Shown in pieces: positions 9,972 through 19,011 of a stretch of DNA of 64,000 nucleotides. This DNA comes from Cichorium intybus (Eukaryota; Streptophyta; Magnoliopsida; Asterales; Asteraceae), in the NCBI GenBank assembly GCA_023525715.1, contig CM042010.1:62276229-62340228 (forward strand), given 5' to 3'. The position numbers and the translations under genes were made by a program. The notes under the pieces are model-generated. The model was given only the letters and a program-made list of their open reading frames with translations, was not told where the DNA came from and ran no database searches. Within the stretch, counting starts at the first letter, position 1; the number at the start of each line of letters is the position of its first letter.

Positions 9972-11037
9972 GTGGCCCTCAATGGCGAGATTGGGATTTA
10001 CTTAAGAAAGAAGTGGAGAACGACGTGTTGTTAAAAAGATTAAAGAAGATCTAACCATACAAAACACCAACCATACAGGTTTTGAAATTCGAAATGATTT
10101 GTTTTGGTATAAAGACCGGTTAGTTTTATCTCAAAACTCCTGTTTGATTAATACAATTCTAGATGAATTTCACGGGTCATTGATGGGTTGACATTCAGAG
10201 GAGGATCGAACCTTACAAAGGGTAACATCAGAACTCTTTTGGGTAGGTATGAGACGGGATAAAATTTTTGTTTAAGCATACACTATTTGTTAACAAAACA
10301 AGTTTTTCAATAAGTCGGCAAGAGGGTTGTTACATCCGATTGAAGTTCCAATGCAAGTTTGGGATGCTCTTACTGTGGATTTTGTGGAGGGCCTACCCAA
10401 ATCAGAAGGTTATGATACAATCATGGTGGTGGTTGACCAATTGAGCAAATTCGCTCATTCATGGCTCTTAAACACCCTTTTACGGCTCAACAAGTGGCAG
10501 AGAACTTTCTAAAAGAAATAGTTCGTTTACATGGCATTTCAATTTCAATCATCACGGATCATGATAAGATTTTCTTTAACCAATTTTGAAAACAACTTTT
10601 TAAGAAGTAACAACAAAATTATGTTGTTCAATGGCTTTTCATCCCCAATCTGACGGTCAATCGAAAGTGGTGAATTGGTGGTCAGAACAATATTTATGGT
10701 GTTTTGTATCCGAAAAATCCGAAATTGGAAACAGTTTTTGGGCCGTAACGGAATTTTGGTACAATACTACATATCATGCTTCACTCCATTCTACTCCTTT
10801 TAAAGCATTGTATGGAAAATACACATCTAAGCTTTGTGAAATGTCAAATGGGGGCTTGTACGGTACAAACGATCGAAGAGACATTGTTAGAGAGAGATTG
10901 TTTATTTGATGATTTGAGGCTTAATTTAATAAAAGCACAACAAAGAATGAAGTTTCAAGCCGATAAACATGGAAAAGATGAGAACTTGGAGCATAATAAT
11001 CAAGTTTTTTTTAAGTTGCGACCATATATTAAAGAAT
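9972..11037 (+). pseudogene. Degraded Ty3/gypsy integrase
   Basis: The plus strand carries pieces of a gypsy pol. Around 10000-10200 the frames give LKRLKKDL-like, FEIRNDLFWYKDRLVLS and LDEFHGSLMG, matching the end of RNase H and the zinc-binding H2C2 region of integrase. At 10327-10512 a frame gives MQVWDALTVDFVEGLPKSEG and VVVDQLSKFAH, the integrase core with its first catalytic Asp. Around 10550 there is ITDHDKIF for the second Asp. At 10631 AFHPQSDGQSKVVN holds the region of the catalytic Glu, here substituted by Val. Many stops and frameshifts are present. Domain order is right for a single old insertion. Confidence 0.8.
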
Positions 11038-11162
11038 GAATGATATCATCTTTCTCATTACCAAAACTGTACATCGGGAACAAACATATATACACGAACA
11101 TATAAGAGGCCGGATACAATAGTTGGGCCAATAGACACAAAATGGGCTAGACAATTTACACT

Positions 11163-11435
11163 AACAATTTTGACCATAAACTTGCAATAACCCATGAGAG
11201 ACCTTTCTATTAGCCATACTTTGAAGCATCAAACAATCCAGAAATTAACTTTAATACCTAACATCTGATCAATGCATAATAGAAGCAACACTCTTCACAG
11301 AATAACTTTTGGCTGTTGAAAACGAGACTGGGGAATTTTCGACCAATTTATCTAAGCTTCCAAGACTTTAATGGGTAGCATTAATTCTCAATATAGCTAT
11401 GAACTTTTAAGAGAAACAGATAACAGATAACTTGT
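11163..11435. repeat. Dispersed direct repeat, copy 1
   Basis: This 270-bp segment recurs at 13819-14135 in the same orientation with roughly one change every 15-20 bases. Copy 1 lacks about 36 bp that copy 2 has near its end. It encodes no recognised domain. The 125 bp to its left (from 11038) hold nothing I can identify. Confidence 0.8.
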
Positions 11436-11789
11436 TAGAAGATACAAGATTATATATTTTAAAATATTTTATTTATTTAGAACAAGAATACAAATAAAAT
11501 ATCACATATAACAATTATAAAAGGATAAACATAAACCCAACAATTGTCCATATTTTTACTTCGAAAAACTAATGTTTACAGAAAATCACAACCATTAGTT
11601 AAAAAAATCAAAGTTTTATAAAAATAAATAAATAAAATTAGAAAAGTACAAGTATAAAAAAAGAACTTTTATTTTTTTAGGATTAGAAGCAACGGTTGTG
11701 GTAGAAGTCGCAGATGTAATTGAAAAAAACTATTTCTTTAGGGTTAAAATGTAATATTTTGGGGTTAGAAGATGTTAGAAGACCCAAGA
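11436..11789. other. AT-rich stretch, nothing recognised
   Basis: The sequence is A/T-rich with short A runs and no open frame, repeat or terminus that I can support. Confidence 0.6.
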
Positions 11790-12480
11790 AGAGATACTTC
11801 TAAGTCTGCGCCAAGAAGAGGCCGTGCAGACCTTTTTAGGTTTTGGTCTTTTAAAATACAAACAGTCTTACGAGGTAAAACGTGTGTGCCATGTTTGCGC
11901 GGCGCAGACAAAAGATGTCAAAAAGAGCTTCTTCAAGAAAACAATCAGCACCTAAGTGAGCAAGTAATTGTTAGTTTGGGGGAAGAAATGCTTTCTTGAA
12001 TTCTCTCATCTGCTTCAGGTTTTCTTCGTAACCGATCGCGTTAAGAAAACCTTTGATTTGATTGAAGTTTGGGTGATGAAAGGAAGCATCGGGATAGCAG
12101 GAGGAAAACCAATAGGTTTTAGGAATGTATTCTTCTGAAGAATGACCGATGTACCATTGATCAGGCGGAAATGAATGGTATCAACGCTTTTATCTACAAC
12201 AGCTGTCGTGTAAGCTTTCTGAAATGTTTACCATCCTACTGTATCCATAATTGCTGAAATCCTCAACAACACTCCTCTTCGAAAACACCTAACCAAATCT
12301 ACGAACACCACTCCTCTGTCATAGGGATTCAAAACAACTTGGTAGTTACAAGATGCAGGTTCAGAAGGATTTGAAGAAGATTCTATGGATGAAGAAGAGA
12401 GAGTATAAGATTGAAGATGAAGAAGAGGACTCAGAGTTTAAGAGATCGTAAGAGACATGAGTGGAGGGAATAGTTTATAT
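11790..12480 (-). pseudogene. Fragment of an unidentified transposon-associated protein
   Basis: Reading the minus strand from about 12340 gives VVFVDLVRCFRRGVLL, then after a stop FQKAYTTAVVDKSVDTIHF and FLKPIGFP. After a frameshift come HHPNFNQIKGFLNAIG and EENLKQMREFKKAFLPPN, then another stop. These continuous peptide-like stretches over three frames indicate a decayed coding region rather than chance. They resemble in style the large hypothetical proteins carried by plant transposons, but I cannot name a family. A GC-richer segment at 11800-11910, with GTCTGCG and CGCAGAC words, may be a small hAT-type insertion within it. Confidence in coding origin is moderate and in function nil. Confidence 0.35.
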
Positions 12481-13003
12481 ACAAGATTTGAAAAGTCTTC
12501 GGTGAGACGGTTTCAAAAAAAATATTATAAAATTGTACACTCACCACCAAGCATTTAATGGATTTCATGATGAAAACCCTAAACAGTGATTAACATCTCA
12601 CACATTAGGATGCAGCACCTTACATGTGTTGGATCAATATGCCTAAGTATAACCATCATAAGATATTGCAAATAATATATGATCTTATAGGGGTCACATC
12701 GATAACAAGTTAGACACCAAGTTGATCATTTTATGTGTTGAATGATAATGCATAGAATGATATTGCAAATAACGCAGCGGGCGGTGATTAATTTCATTTA
12801 CGTGAATAGTTTCGTGGCGGAGATTAGTTTTCTTTCATCAAACGTCGAACAGTGAGTTTTGATCAATAGTTTGCAGTCGGCGTATAGTATTGCTTTAATG
12901 ATCAGTATCATTTCCAAAATATATATTATACTGCATTATAACACCATTAAAATAATATAAATAACGTACATTGCTATATTATATTAAATATGAACGTACG
13001 TTG
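12481..13003. other. AT-rich region with diverged internal duplication
   Basis: No gene is seen. The segment 12770-12850 (GCAGCGGGCGGTGATTAATT and following) resembles 13025-13110 (GTAGCGGACAGCAATTTATT and following), giving an imperfect tandem duplication with a period of about 250 bp. Confidence 0.45.
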
Positions 13004-13031
13004 CTAGGTGCGTACCCGCACAATGTAGCGG
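13004..13031 (-). mobile_element. Possible Helitron 3' terminus
   Basis: On the minus strand the sequence reads CCGCTACATTGTGCGG, then eight bases, then CTAG. A short GC hairpin about 10 bp upstream of CTAG is the signature of Helitron 3' ends. The stem is only four pairs. A closely similar arrangement occurs at 51993-52020, which supports a shared family. No 5' TC terminus was identified. Confidence 0.35.
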
Positions 13032-13818
13032 ACAGCAATTTATTTCGTTTCGACGAATAGTATCAAATGACGATTAGTTTTCTTGAGCGGCCAGAGATTA
13101 ATTTCTTAAAGTGATTAACTTCCTTCAACCGTTCAACGGGTGGTAGAGTTCCCTATCGGAAACATTTGATCATATTATATTTGGAAAAAAATGCTATACA
13201 TCGGAAATATCATTTTTTATTTTTAGTTATCTTTGTTTTTCATATATGACCATTGCAGATTTTTATAGGTCAAAATTATCAGATTTGTTAGATATTTATA
13301 CGTAAATATATATTTAGACAATTCCATTTTTTTCAATTTCGAAAAGTGGGAATGTAACTCGTTTATTGATTTATTTACTACATCTTATTCAAACGATTAG
13401 TTCTCTGAAAAAAATTATATTTACCAAAGAAACATTTTTCCCTTTATGTTATGTCATAAGCAATGATATCAAAATAATTTGTCTCTGTTTTGTTTGTAAC
13501 AATATTGATATTTTAACATTGTTTATATTTTACAATCGACTTACCAATAAGAAGGCCAATTTATAGTAATAGTATAATAAAAGTAATAATAATGAATTCG
13601 ATAGCATTGCTTAAACAATCTGTATCTGTTACATAAATTCATAATCACCCAACGATTATAGCTAAAAAACCACATAACTTCACAACCAACTGGGAAAACA
13701 CAAACCAACACCTGAGGCAAAAACGTCAATTAGACTAAGTACTAATTCTCCAAATCTTACAAAGACGTGATTCCAGAAAACTACATTTTTTTTATGGTGT
13801 GACCCAGCTGCCTACCAA
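13032..13818. other. AT-rich stretch, nothing recognised
   Basis: No supported gene or mobile-element boundary is visible beyond the diverged duplication at 13025-13110. Confidence 0.6.
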
Positions 13819-14135
13819 GGGTAATTTTGACCATAAACTTGTAATAACCCATGAGAGACCTTTCTAATAGCCATACTTGGAAGCATCAAACAATCCAGAA
13901 ATTAACTTTAATACCTAACGTACATCTGATCAATGCATAATCGAAGCAACACTCTTCACAGAATAACTTTTGGCCGTTGAAAACGGGACAGGGGAATTTC
14001 CGACCAATTTTATCTAAGCTTCCAAGATTTAATGGGTAGCATTGATTCTCTAACCAATCATCAAACGACCACCAAAGCAAGCAACTCCAATATAGCTATG
14101 AACTTTTAAGAGAAACAGATAACAGAGAACTTGTA
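13819..14135. repeat. Dispersed direct repeat, copy 2
   Basis: This is the fuller copy of the repeat at 11163-11435. Its minus strand has a 64-codon open frame (13886-14080) that is broken in copy 1. The protein has no recognised motif, so I do not call a gene. Confidence 0.8.
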
Positions 14136-14920
14136 CACAGCACCAATTTTACCATTTATTTACAGAAAGCATTTCAGAAATAAAGCTTCAAGCCAATTAA
14201 CTTTCCACCAGGATTAACATGCATGCCCCTATTAAATTTTTTGTAAGCTTTACAAGGACCTCAGTTGTTGAAGAGCTGCATAACTCCTGAAATTATCTGT
14301 TGGCCGATGCAATCTTAAACAATCTGTGACTATTTAACCACACCATAAAGAAATGAACTCACACCGAAACTACCCAAACGATTGTTTTAAAGGAGAAAAA
14401 GAAGCCCCATGCAAAGGAAATTGTAGACAACCTAAGAAATTGAAGTAGTTATTTAGGAGGGATGTCGTCTTTAAGTAATTGACCCGTCTTAAGAAAAACT
14501 CCACAAAATTTAGCAGTGATGTGATGACTTCTTTAAACATGAGATTAAAAAACTTAGAAAAAACCTAATGTTAGGGTACAGAGTGAGAGAGGTACAGTTC
14601 TGTCTCAAAAAAGTAGATACAAGATTTTTAATCATTAGGGCTTCCAAACATGAAACCATAGTGGCTTTGCATCAGGAAAATCATCATCTAATTAAATAAT
14701 AATCCCAGAAAGCATGTATAAAAAGATAAGAATCAAAGCATAAAATACAACAAAATCTCAAAATGAAAAAGAGATATTACCGATTCAAAGAAACATTAGA
14801 TTTCTTGGCAAATGGCAATTTCGAAAATCCAAATACTGTATACAGGTCGAGAAACACACATATTAACAGAAATTTCAAGAATGCCTCTAATCATGTACTT
14901 ATGAGGAAAAATATAGAAAT
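14136..14920. other. Intergenic stretch, nothing recognised
   Basis: The sequence is A/T-rich without coding signal, terminal repeats or tandem structure that I can support. Confidence 0.6.
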
Positions 14921-15427
14921 TGTGAAGTATGACTTCAAAATTCAAAGCTAAAACTTCAAATTCAAAGTTGGCATGGCTGCTTATTATCCTTGCAGCCCAT
15001 GTGATGAAGATTTTCTCAAAGATGGCATGCAAGACTTTATTTTAAAATGAGTTTCTTTTCTAATATGGCATGCAAACATTTCCTATAAATAGGATAGGAA
15101 ATCATTTGCAAAAATCATCTCACACCACACCAAAACATCTTCTCTTCTTATTCATCTTCTTATTAATACATAAGAGTTATAAACTCTTTGTATTTTTATA
15201 TTTCTCCAAACCTTTTGTAAACACCACAAAATATAGTGAATTGGTTCTCGGCTTCCTCCGCCCGTGGTTTTTCCCGATTTGGGTTTTCCACGTAAATCCT
15301 CGTGTCTCTATTTTATTTACTTCATTCGTATTTTCGTTGTGATTATTACCGTTTGATAATTTTGATCCCATTCCGCATTGAGCTAATATTGTCTAAAGTC
15401 AATTCAGATCCGTCGTATTTTACAACA
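14921..15427 (+). repeat. Copia A 5' LTR
   Basis: The right end is fixed by the primer site at 15430. The LTR carries TATAAATA at 15084-15091 and the stretch CCGCCCGTGGTTTTTCCCGA typical of many copia U5 regions. The left end is placed at TGTGAAG by the TG rule only, because the 3' copy is missing. Confidence 0.55.
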
Positions 15428-15429
15428 AT

Positions 15430-15441
15430 TGGTATCAGAGC
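15430..15441 (+). other. Copia A primer binding site
   Basis: TGGTATCAGAGC complements the 3' end of initiator tRNA-Met and lies a few bases after the LTR end. Confidence 0.95.
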
Positions 15442-15492
15442 GTCCGGGTTTTGATATTAGCTTGTTGGGATCATTTTATCAAGTAATAAATC

Positions 15493-16275
15493 ATGTCTTC
15501 GGTGAAATACGATATTCTGCTGCGGGATCGAAATACCCGATTTCCGCTGTGGCAAGTAAAGATGAGAGATATTCTCATTCAGATGGATTTACACAAGGCG
15601 CTCTTGGGCTTCGAAAGGATGCCCAATACATGGACCGAAGAAGAAAAAGAGATGAAAGATCTGAAGGCTTTATCCCAGATTTGTTTGCACTTGTCAAACG
15701 ATGTTTTACAAGATGTTCTAAAAGAAACATCGGCGGCTGCTTTGTGGCTGAAGTTGGAGCAGTTATTGATGACAAAGAGCTTACCGAACAAGTTGCATCT
15801 TAAGCAACGGCTGTTCAATCTCAAGATGATTGAAGGAGGCTCATTAGCTGAACATTTGTCCACATTCAAAGAGTTAATAAATAACTTGGAGAATATGGAT
15901 GTTCAGTATGAAGATGAAGACTTAGCTTTATTTTTGCTGTCATCGTTGCCCGAATCCTACAGCCATTTTCGTGATACGATCATCTACAGCCGTGAAACTC
16001 TTGTTTTAGATGAAGTCTTTACAGCTTTGGATTCTAAAGAGAAGATGAAATATATTACCGGTGGTGGTTCAGATGATGCTAAAGCCGAAGGTTTGAATGC
16101 CAGAGGAAGAACAACAGAGAGAAGTAGAACTTCTCAATCTTCCAACATAACCAAATCCAAATCTAAAGGCAAACGAAAGTTTTGCAACTATTGTCACAAG
16201 AAGGGACATGTGCTTGAAGAATGTTTCAAGTTGAAGAATAAAGAAAAAGAGAAGGCGGCAGCAAATGGTAAATAA
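15493..16275 (+). CDS. gag: Copia A gag
   Basis: A 260-codon frame starts MSSVKYDILL and has the copia gag layout. After FPLWQVKMRDIL comes a helical UBN2-type region to about residue 190, including LWLKLEQLLM and a LSSLPESYSHF segment near 155. A Lys/Ser-rich linker leads to a CCHC knuckle CNYCHKKGHVLEEC at about residues 233-246. It would form the particle that packages element RNA. The frame ends at TAA (16273-16275), eight codons before the Athila-A insertion. In intact relatives gag runs on into protease, so this stop is likely a point mutation. The frame resumes in register at 31561. Confidence 0.9.
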   Translation: MSSVKYDILLRDRNTRFPLWQVKMRDILIQMDLHKALLGFERMPNTWTEEEKEMKDLKALSQICLHLSNDVLQDVLKETSAAALWLKLEQLLMTKSLPNKLHLKQRLFNLKMIEGGSLAEHLSTFKELINNLENMDVQYEDEDLALFLLSSLPESYSHFRDTIIYSRETLVLDEVFTALDSKEKMKYITGGGSDDAKAEGLNARGRTTERSRTSQSSNITKSKSKGKRKFCNYCHKKGHVLEECFKLKNKEKEKAAANGK

Positions 16276-16491
16276 GCTAGCACTTCGGGTGAAGCCGATT
16301 GACAACGCCTAGTGATATCAAGTATTTTAGGCGTTGTTGAGCCCTGTTCTTGATAAAATTATATCAAATATGTCTGGGTATTCTCACTTTTCGTGCCAGG
16401 ACTTGTTTGGAGAAAAAGGATAGAAACAGGGACTAAAAGTGTGAAAAAGGAAGAAGTTGGGAAGGAATGAAAAATCAAGAGAACTCGTACG

Positions 16492-16611
16492 CGCGCCGCG
16501 GGAATCAACTATGCGCGACGCGGGCTTAAGGCGGTGGAACACATTCAAATACCGAAGAAAACGGGAAAAGATAAGTTCGCGCGCCGCGGATTTCACTTAT
16601 GCGCGGCGCGG
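16492..16611 (+). promoter_or_regulatory. Two 22-bp-spaced CG word pairs upstream of TATA
   Basis: CGCGCCGCGG at 16492-16501 and CGCGACGCGG at 16514-16523 form pair one. CGCGCCGCGG at 16580-16589 and CGCGGCGCGG at 16602-16611 form pair two. In both pairs the start-to-start distance is 22 bp, and the pairs are 88 bp apart. Pair two ends 18 bp before the TATA box. The 3' LTR has the same layout at 30640-30671 and 30728-30759, with one substitution in the last word. Confidence 0.75.
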
Positions 16612-16629
16612 TTACGGGAAATTTGCAAG

Positions 16630-16637
16630 TATAAATA
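16630..16637 (+). promoter_or_regulatory. Athila-A LTR TATA box
   Basis: TATAAATA lies just downstream of the CG word pairs. The matching box in the 3' LTR is at 30778-30785. Confidence 0.75.
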
Positions 16638-17400
16638 GATGCATTTCCAGCCGAAAACCCTAGCAAAGACTGGGTGTAAACATCGACCTTGAAGCTCTTT
16701 GACTCCAGGATTTCATTTCAGCAAGCTCACAATTGGTATTTTATGTTTTTGGATTTAATTTCTTTTTTAGTAGTAAGTAGTTTTGTAGCTAAAGTCTTTG
16801 GGAGTGACAACCACTGACTTTGAGCACTTAGGTTTCTGTTTTAGAAACATTTGGTTACTGTTTTGTGATTGGAATTCAGTTGGTGAATGAAAAGCATTCG
16901 GTTACATTTAATCTTAGCTTTTCGGTGTTTGGATGTTTGTGTTTTGTTTTGATGATTGATTGTGTTTTGGACCTTGTTAGGACTGTTTTTCTTAGCTGAA
17001 ATCAGTAGCTAATTAGGTTATTTGGTAAGCATTAAACCTTGGCTAGTAACTGTTCAACAGGACTTTAACTAGTGGTTAGTTTATGCTTTGCTTGGTTCGG
17101 TTAGTTTGGATGCCTTTGATTGCTTCTGAGTCAGAGATGTACTTCTGATTTCAGAAAGTGACTAGGTCATTTGGACATAGCTTAGCTTGGCTTGAGTGTT
17201 TGATTATTGTCTCATTTGCTAGTGATAGGAAAATAGAAACCAGATCCTCCGACTATAGCTGTGACACTATTAGTTGGTAATCTCTCATCTAGTCTAACCA
17301 CGAAGCTCCTGCGGATCGACCCTGACTACCGCTATACTAGTGTGTGTGTTAGGTTTTCTCTTATTTTTGACCGCATGACGACCGCTGCGATGTCAAATTT

Positions 17401-17418
17401 TGGCGCCGTTGCCGGGGA
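17401..17418 (+). other. Athila-A primer binding site (tRNA-Asp type)
   Basis: TGGCGCCGTTGCCGGGGA, five bases after the LTR, complements the 3' end expected for a plant tRNA-Asp and is the usual primer site of Athila-like elements. Confidence 0.9.
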
Positions 17419-17513
17419 GCTGTGCGCTTAGATTAGGTGATTTGTAGGACTTGGTTTCTTATTTTTGATGTTTGATTTTAGTTGCTGATTTTTGGTATGT
17501 GTACATCCTTATA

Positions 17514-18782
17514 ATGGGTGATTACATGTACCCGGATCAGTATTATGAAGATTATGAAAATCCGGCCGACACCTATTACGAGGATGATTGCTACAATGGA
17601 TCATTCAATGACAATGGATGGCGGACCGAGGAGTCATCTCAGCCTGAGAATTCTGTAACTTTGGCCCAACTTTGGGTATTCATGTATAACAACTACTACG
17701 AGCAGAAGGACCAGGCTGAAGCTCTTGAAAAAGTGCAAGCTTCTTTAGATAGGTTAGAGGAAAGTTGGAAATGTTCACCACCTTCGCCAGAACCAGAGGC
17801 GAGTGATTTTTATACCAATAATAATGTGTGTGAACTTGCATCACCTGAAAATGTGATGGAAGGGCATACACCGTGGGAAAGTCAAGAGACCACTGAGATG
17901 GTCGAAAATGTTGTTGAGGAAGAGGTTGTAGGTGACCATGCTACCTCTGACTCAACAGCTTTTGATATGTTTGATGTTTTTGAAAATGTTAATAATGTTG
18001 ATCTGGTGATGTGTGAACCCATACCATCACCAGACGATTTGATTGATGAGGATGTTGTGGAGGAGGCTGTAAGTGACAATACAGACCCCAGCCCAACAAC
18101 TCCCTAAATTGTTGAAGTTTTTGATATTATTGAGGAAGGGGGTGTAGATGACAACATTACCCCCGACCCTGTAATTTTTGAAAATTTTGAAAAATTTGAA
18201 AATAAGGATCTGATGATGGGTGACTTTGTACTACCATCAGATCAAATAAGTCACTCACTCTTAGTCCCGATCCACCTGTTGGACGATGATCAAGAACTTG
18301 ATGCTGACGAATTAATATTTGAAAATAATAAACATGATTTTATCGCCACACATGATCCATTCATGAATGGAAAATTAGATGTGATCAATACCATCGATGA
18401 GGACATATAGAAGCATCCCGATATGTTGCCTTCCGATCCCATTCGATTGGAAAATTTTTATTGGTACTGCAAGCCAAAATTGCAACCTGAAGATAGCATG
18501 CGAGACACTAGCAACCGAGGTGTGAAACAACTACTGCGAGCGGCACTGGGCGCGCTTCATGTCAAGTCAGTAACCTTGAAGAGATGCAGAAAGAAAGACC
18601 GAGCTTGGAGGTTCAAAGCTACCTCCAAGCATTCACAGGAGTTAATTAGAAAGCAGCAACTGGGCAGTAGCAGGAGAACCAACAAGACACTCGACCCAGG
18701 AAAGTTTGAAGGGCAGTGGGACAACAAAGGGACGGTGGTAACTGAAAATCAGCAAAGGAAGAAGGCATACAATCCACCGTAG
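17514..18782 (+). pseudogene. Athila-A acidic Tyr-rich protein, two internal stops
   Basis: One reading frame runs for 423 codons, interrupted by stops at 18105-18107 (TAA) and 18408-18410 (TAG). I place the start at MGDYMYPDQYYED (17514) rather than the upstream ATG at 17472 because the Tyr/Asp-rich wording begins there. Residues 1-50 are rich in Tyr, Asp and Asn. About 51-86 has heptad character, including AEALEKVQASLDRLEESW. A long acidic region follows, and the part after the second stop is basic. The layout parallels the Athila-B protein at 22124-23086, although sequence identity is low. It may be a shortened derivative of Athila gag that lost its core domain; I see no zinc knuckle. Confidence 0.6.
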
Positions 18783-18830
18783 CTGTAAAAGGACTCCACG
18801 TCTGGCTGAAGACGTTAAACTTAGCGCTTG

Positions 18831-18845
18831 TTGGGAGGCAACCCA
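18831..18845 (+). other. Conserved Athila-type internal box
   Basis: TTGGGAGGCAACCCA, preceded by GCGC, follows the first coding region. In my experience of the family this box recurs downstream of pol in plant Athila-like gypsy elements. Its function is unknown to me; its presence supports the lineage call. Confidence 0.6.
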
Positions 18846-18970
18846 TCATGTCATAAGTTAGGATTTATATTTCTTTAAATTAAGTATGAAAATACCTCAA
18901 TCTTTTTGCAGGTACTAGTGGTTTGAAATAAGTGTGGGGTCATTTGAGAAGTTTTGAAATTTTTGAAGTC

Positions 18971-19002
18971 CGCGCCGCGGGTATTTGAATTACGCGACGC
19001 GG
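18971..19002 (+). promoter_or_regulatory. CG word pair beside the Athila-B insertion
   Basis: CGCGCCGCGG at 18971-18980 and CGCGACGCGG at 18993-19002 again start 22 bp apart. Athila-B inserted only nine bases beyond the second word. Confidence 0.7.
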
Positions 19003-19011
19003 GATCGTAAA

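Larger units (their letters stand above)
16300..17395 (+). repeat. Athila-A 5' LTR
   Basis: The 1,096-bp LTR starts TG and ends TGTCA. By alignment to the 3' copy it has lost TTTA after the first TG. The R/U5 side carries GGATCGACCCTGACTACC, similar to the ends of other plant Athila-like LTRs. The promoter side holds two paired CG words and a TATA box. Confidence 0.9.

Noticed and set aside
16492..16611. CG word pairs read as simple stem-loops
   Set aside because: The central base of the two words is usually not complementary (C/A, A/A, T/T), so conserved pairing between words is not supported; same-face DNA binding explains the constant spacing better.
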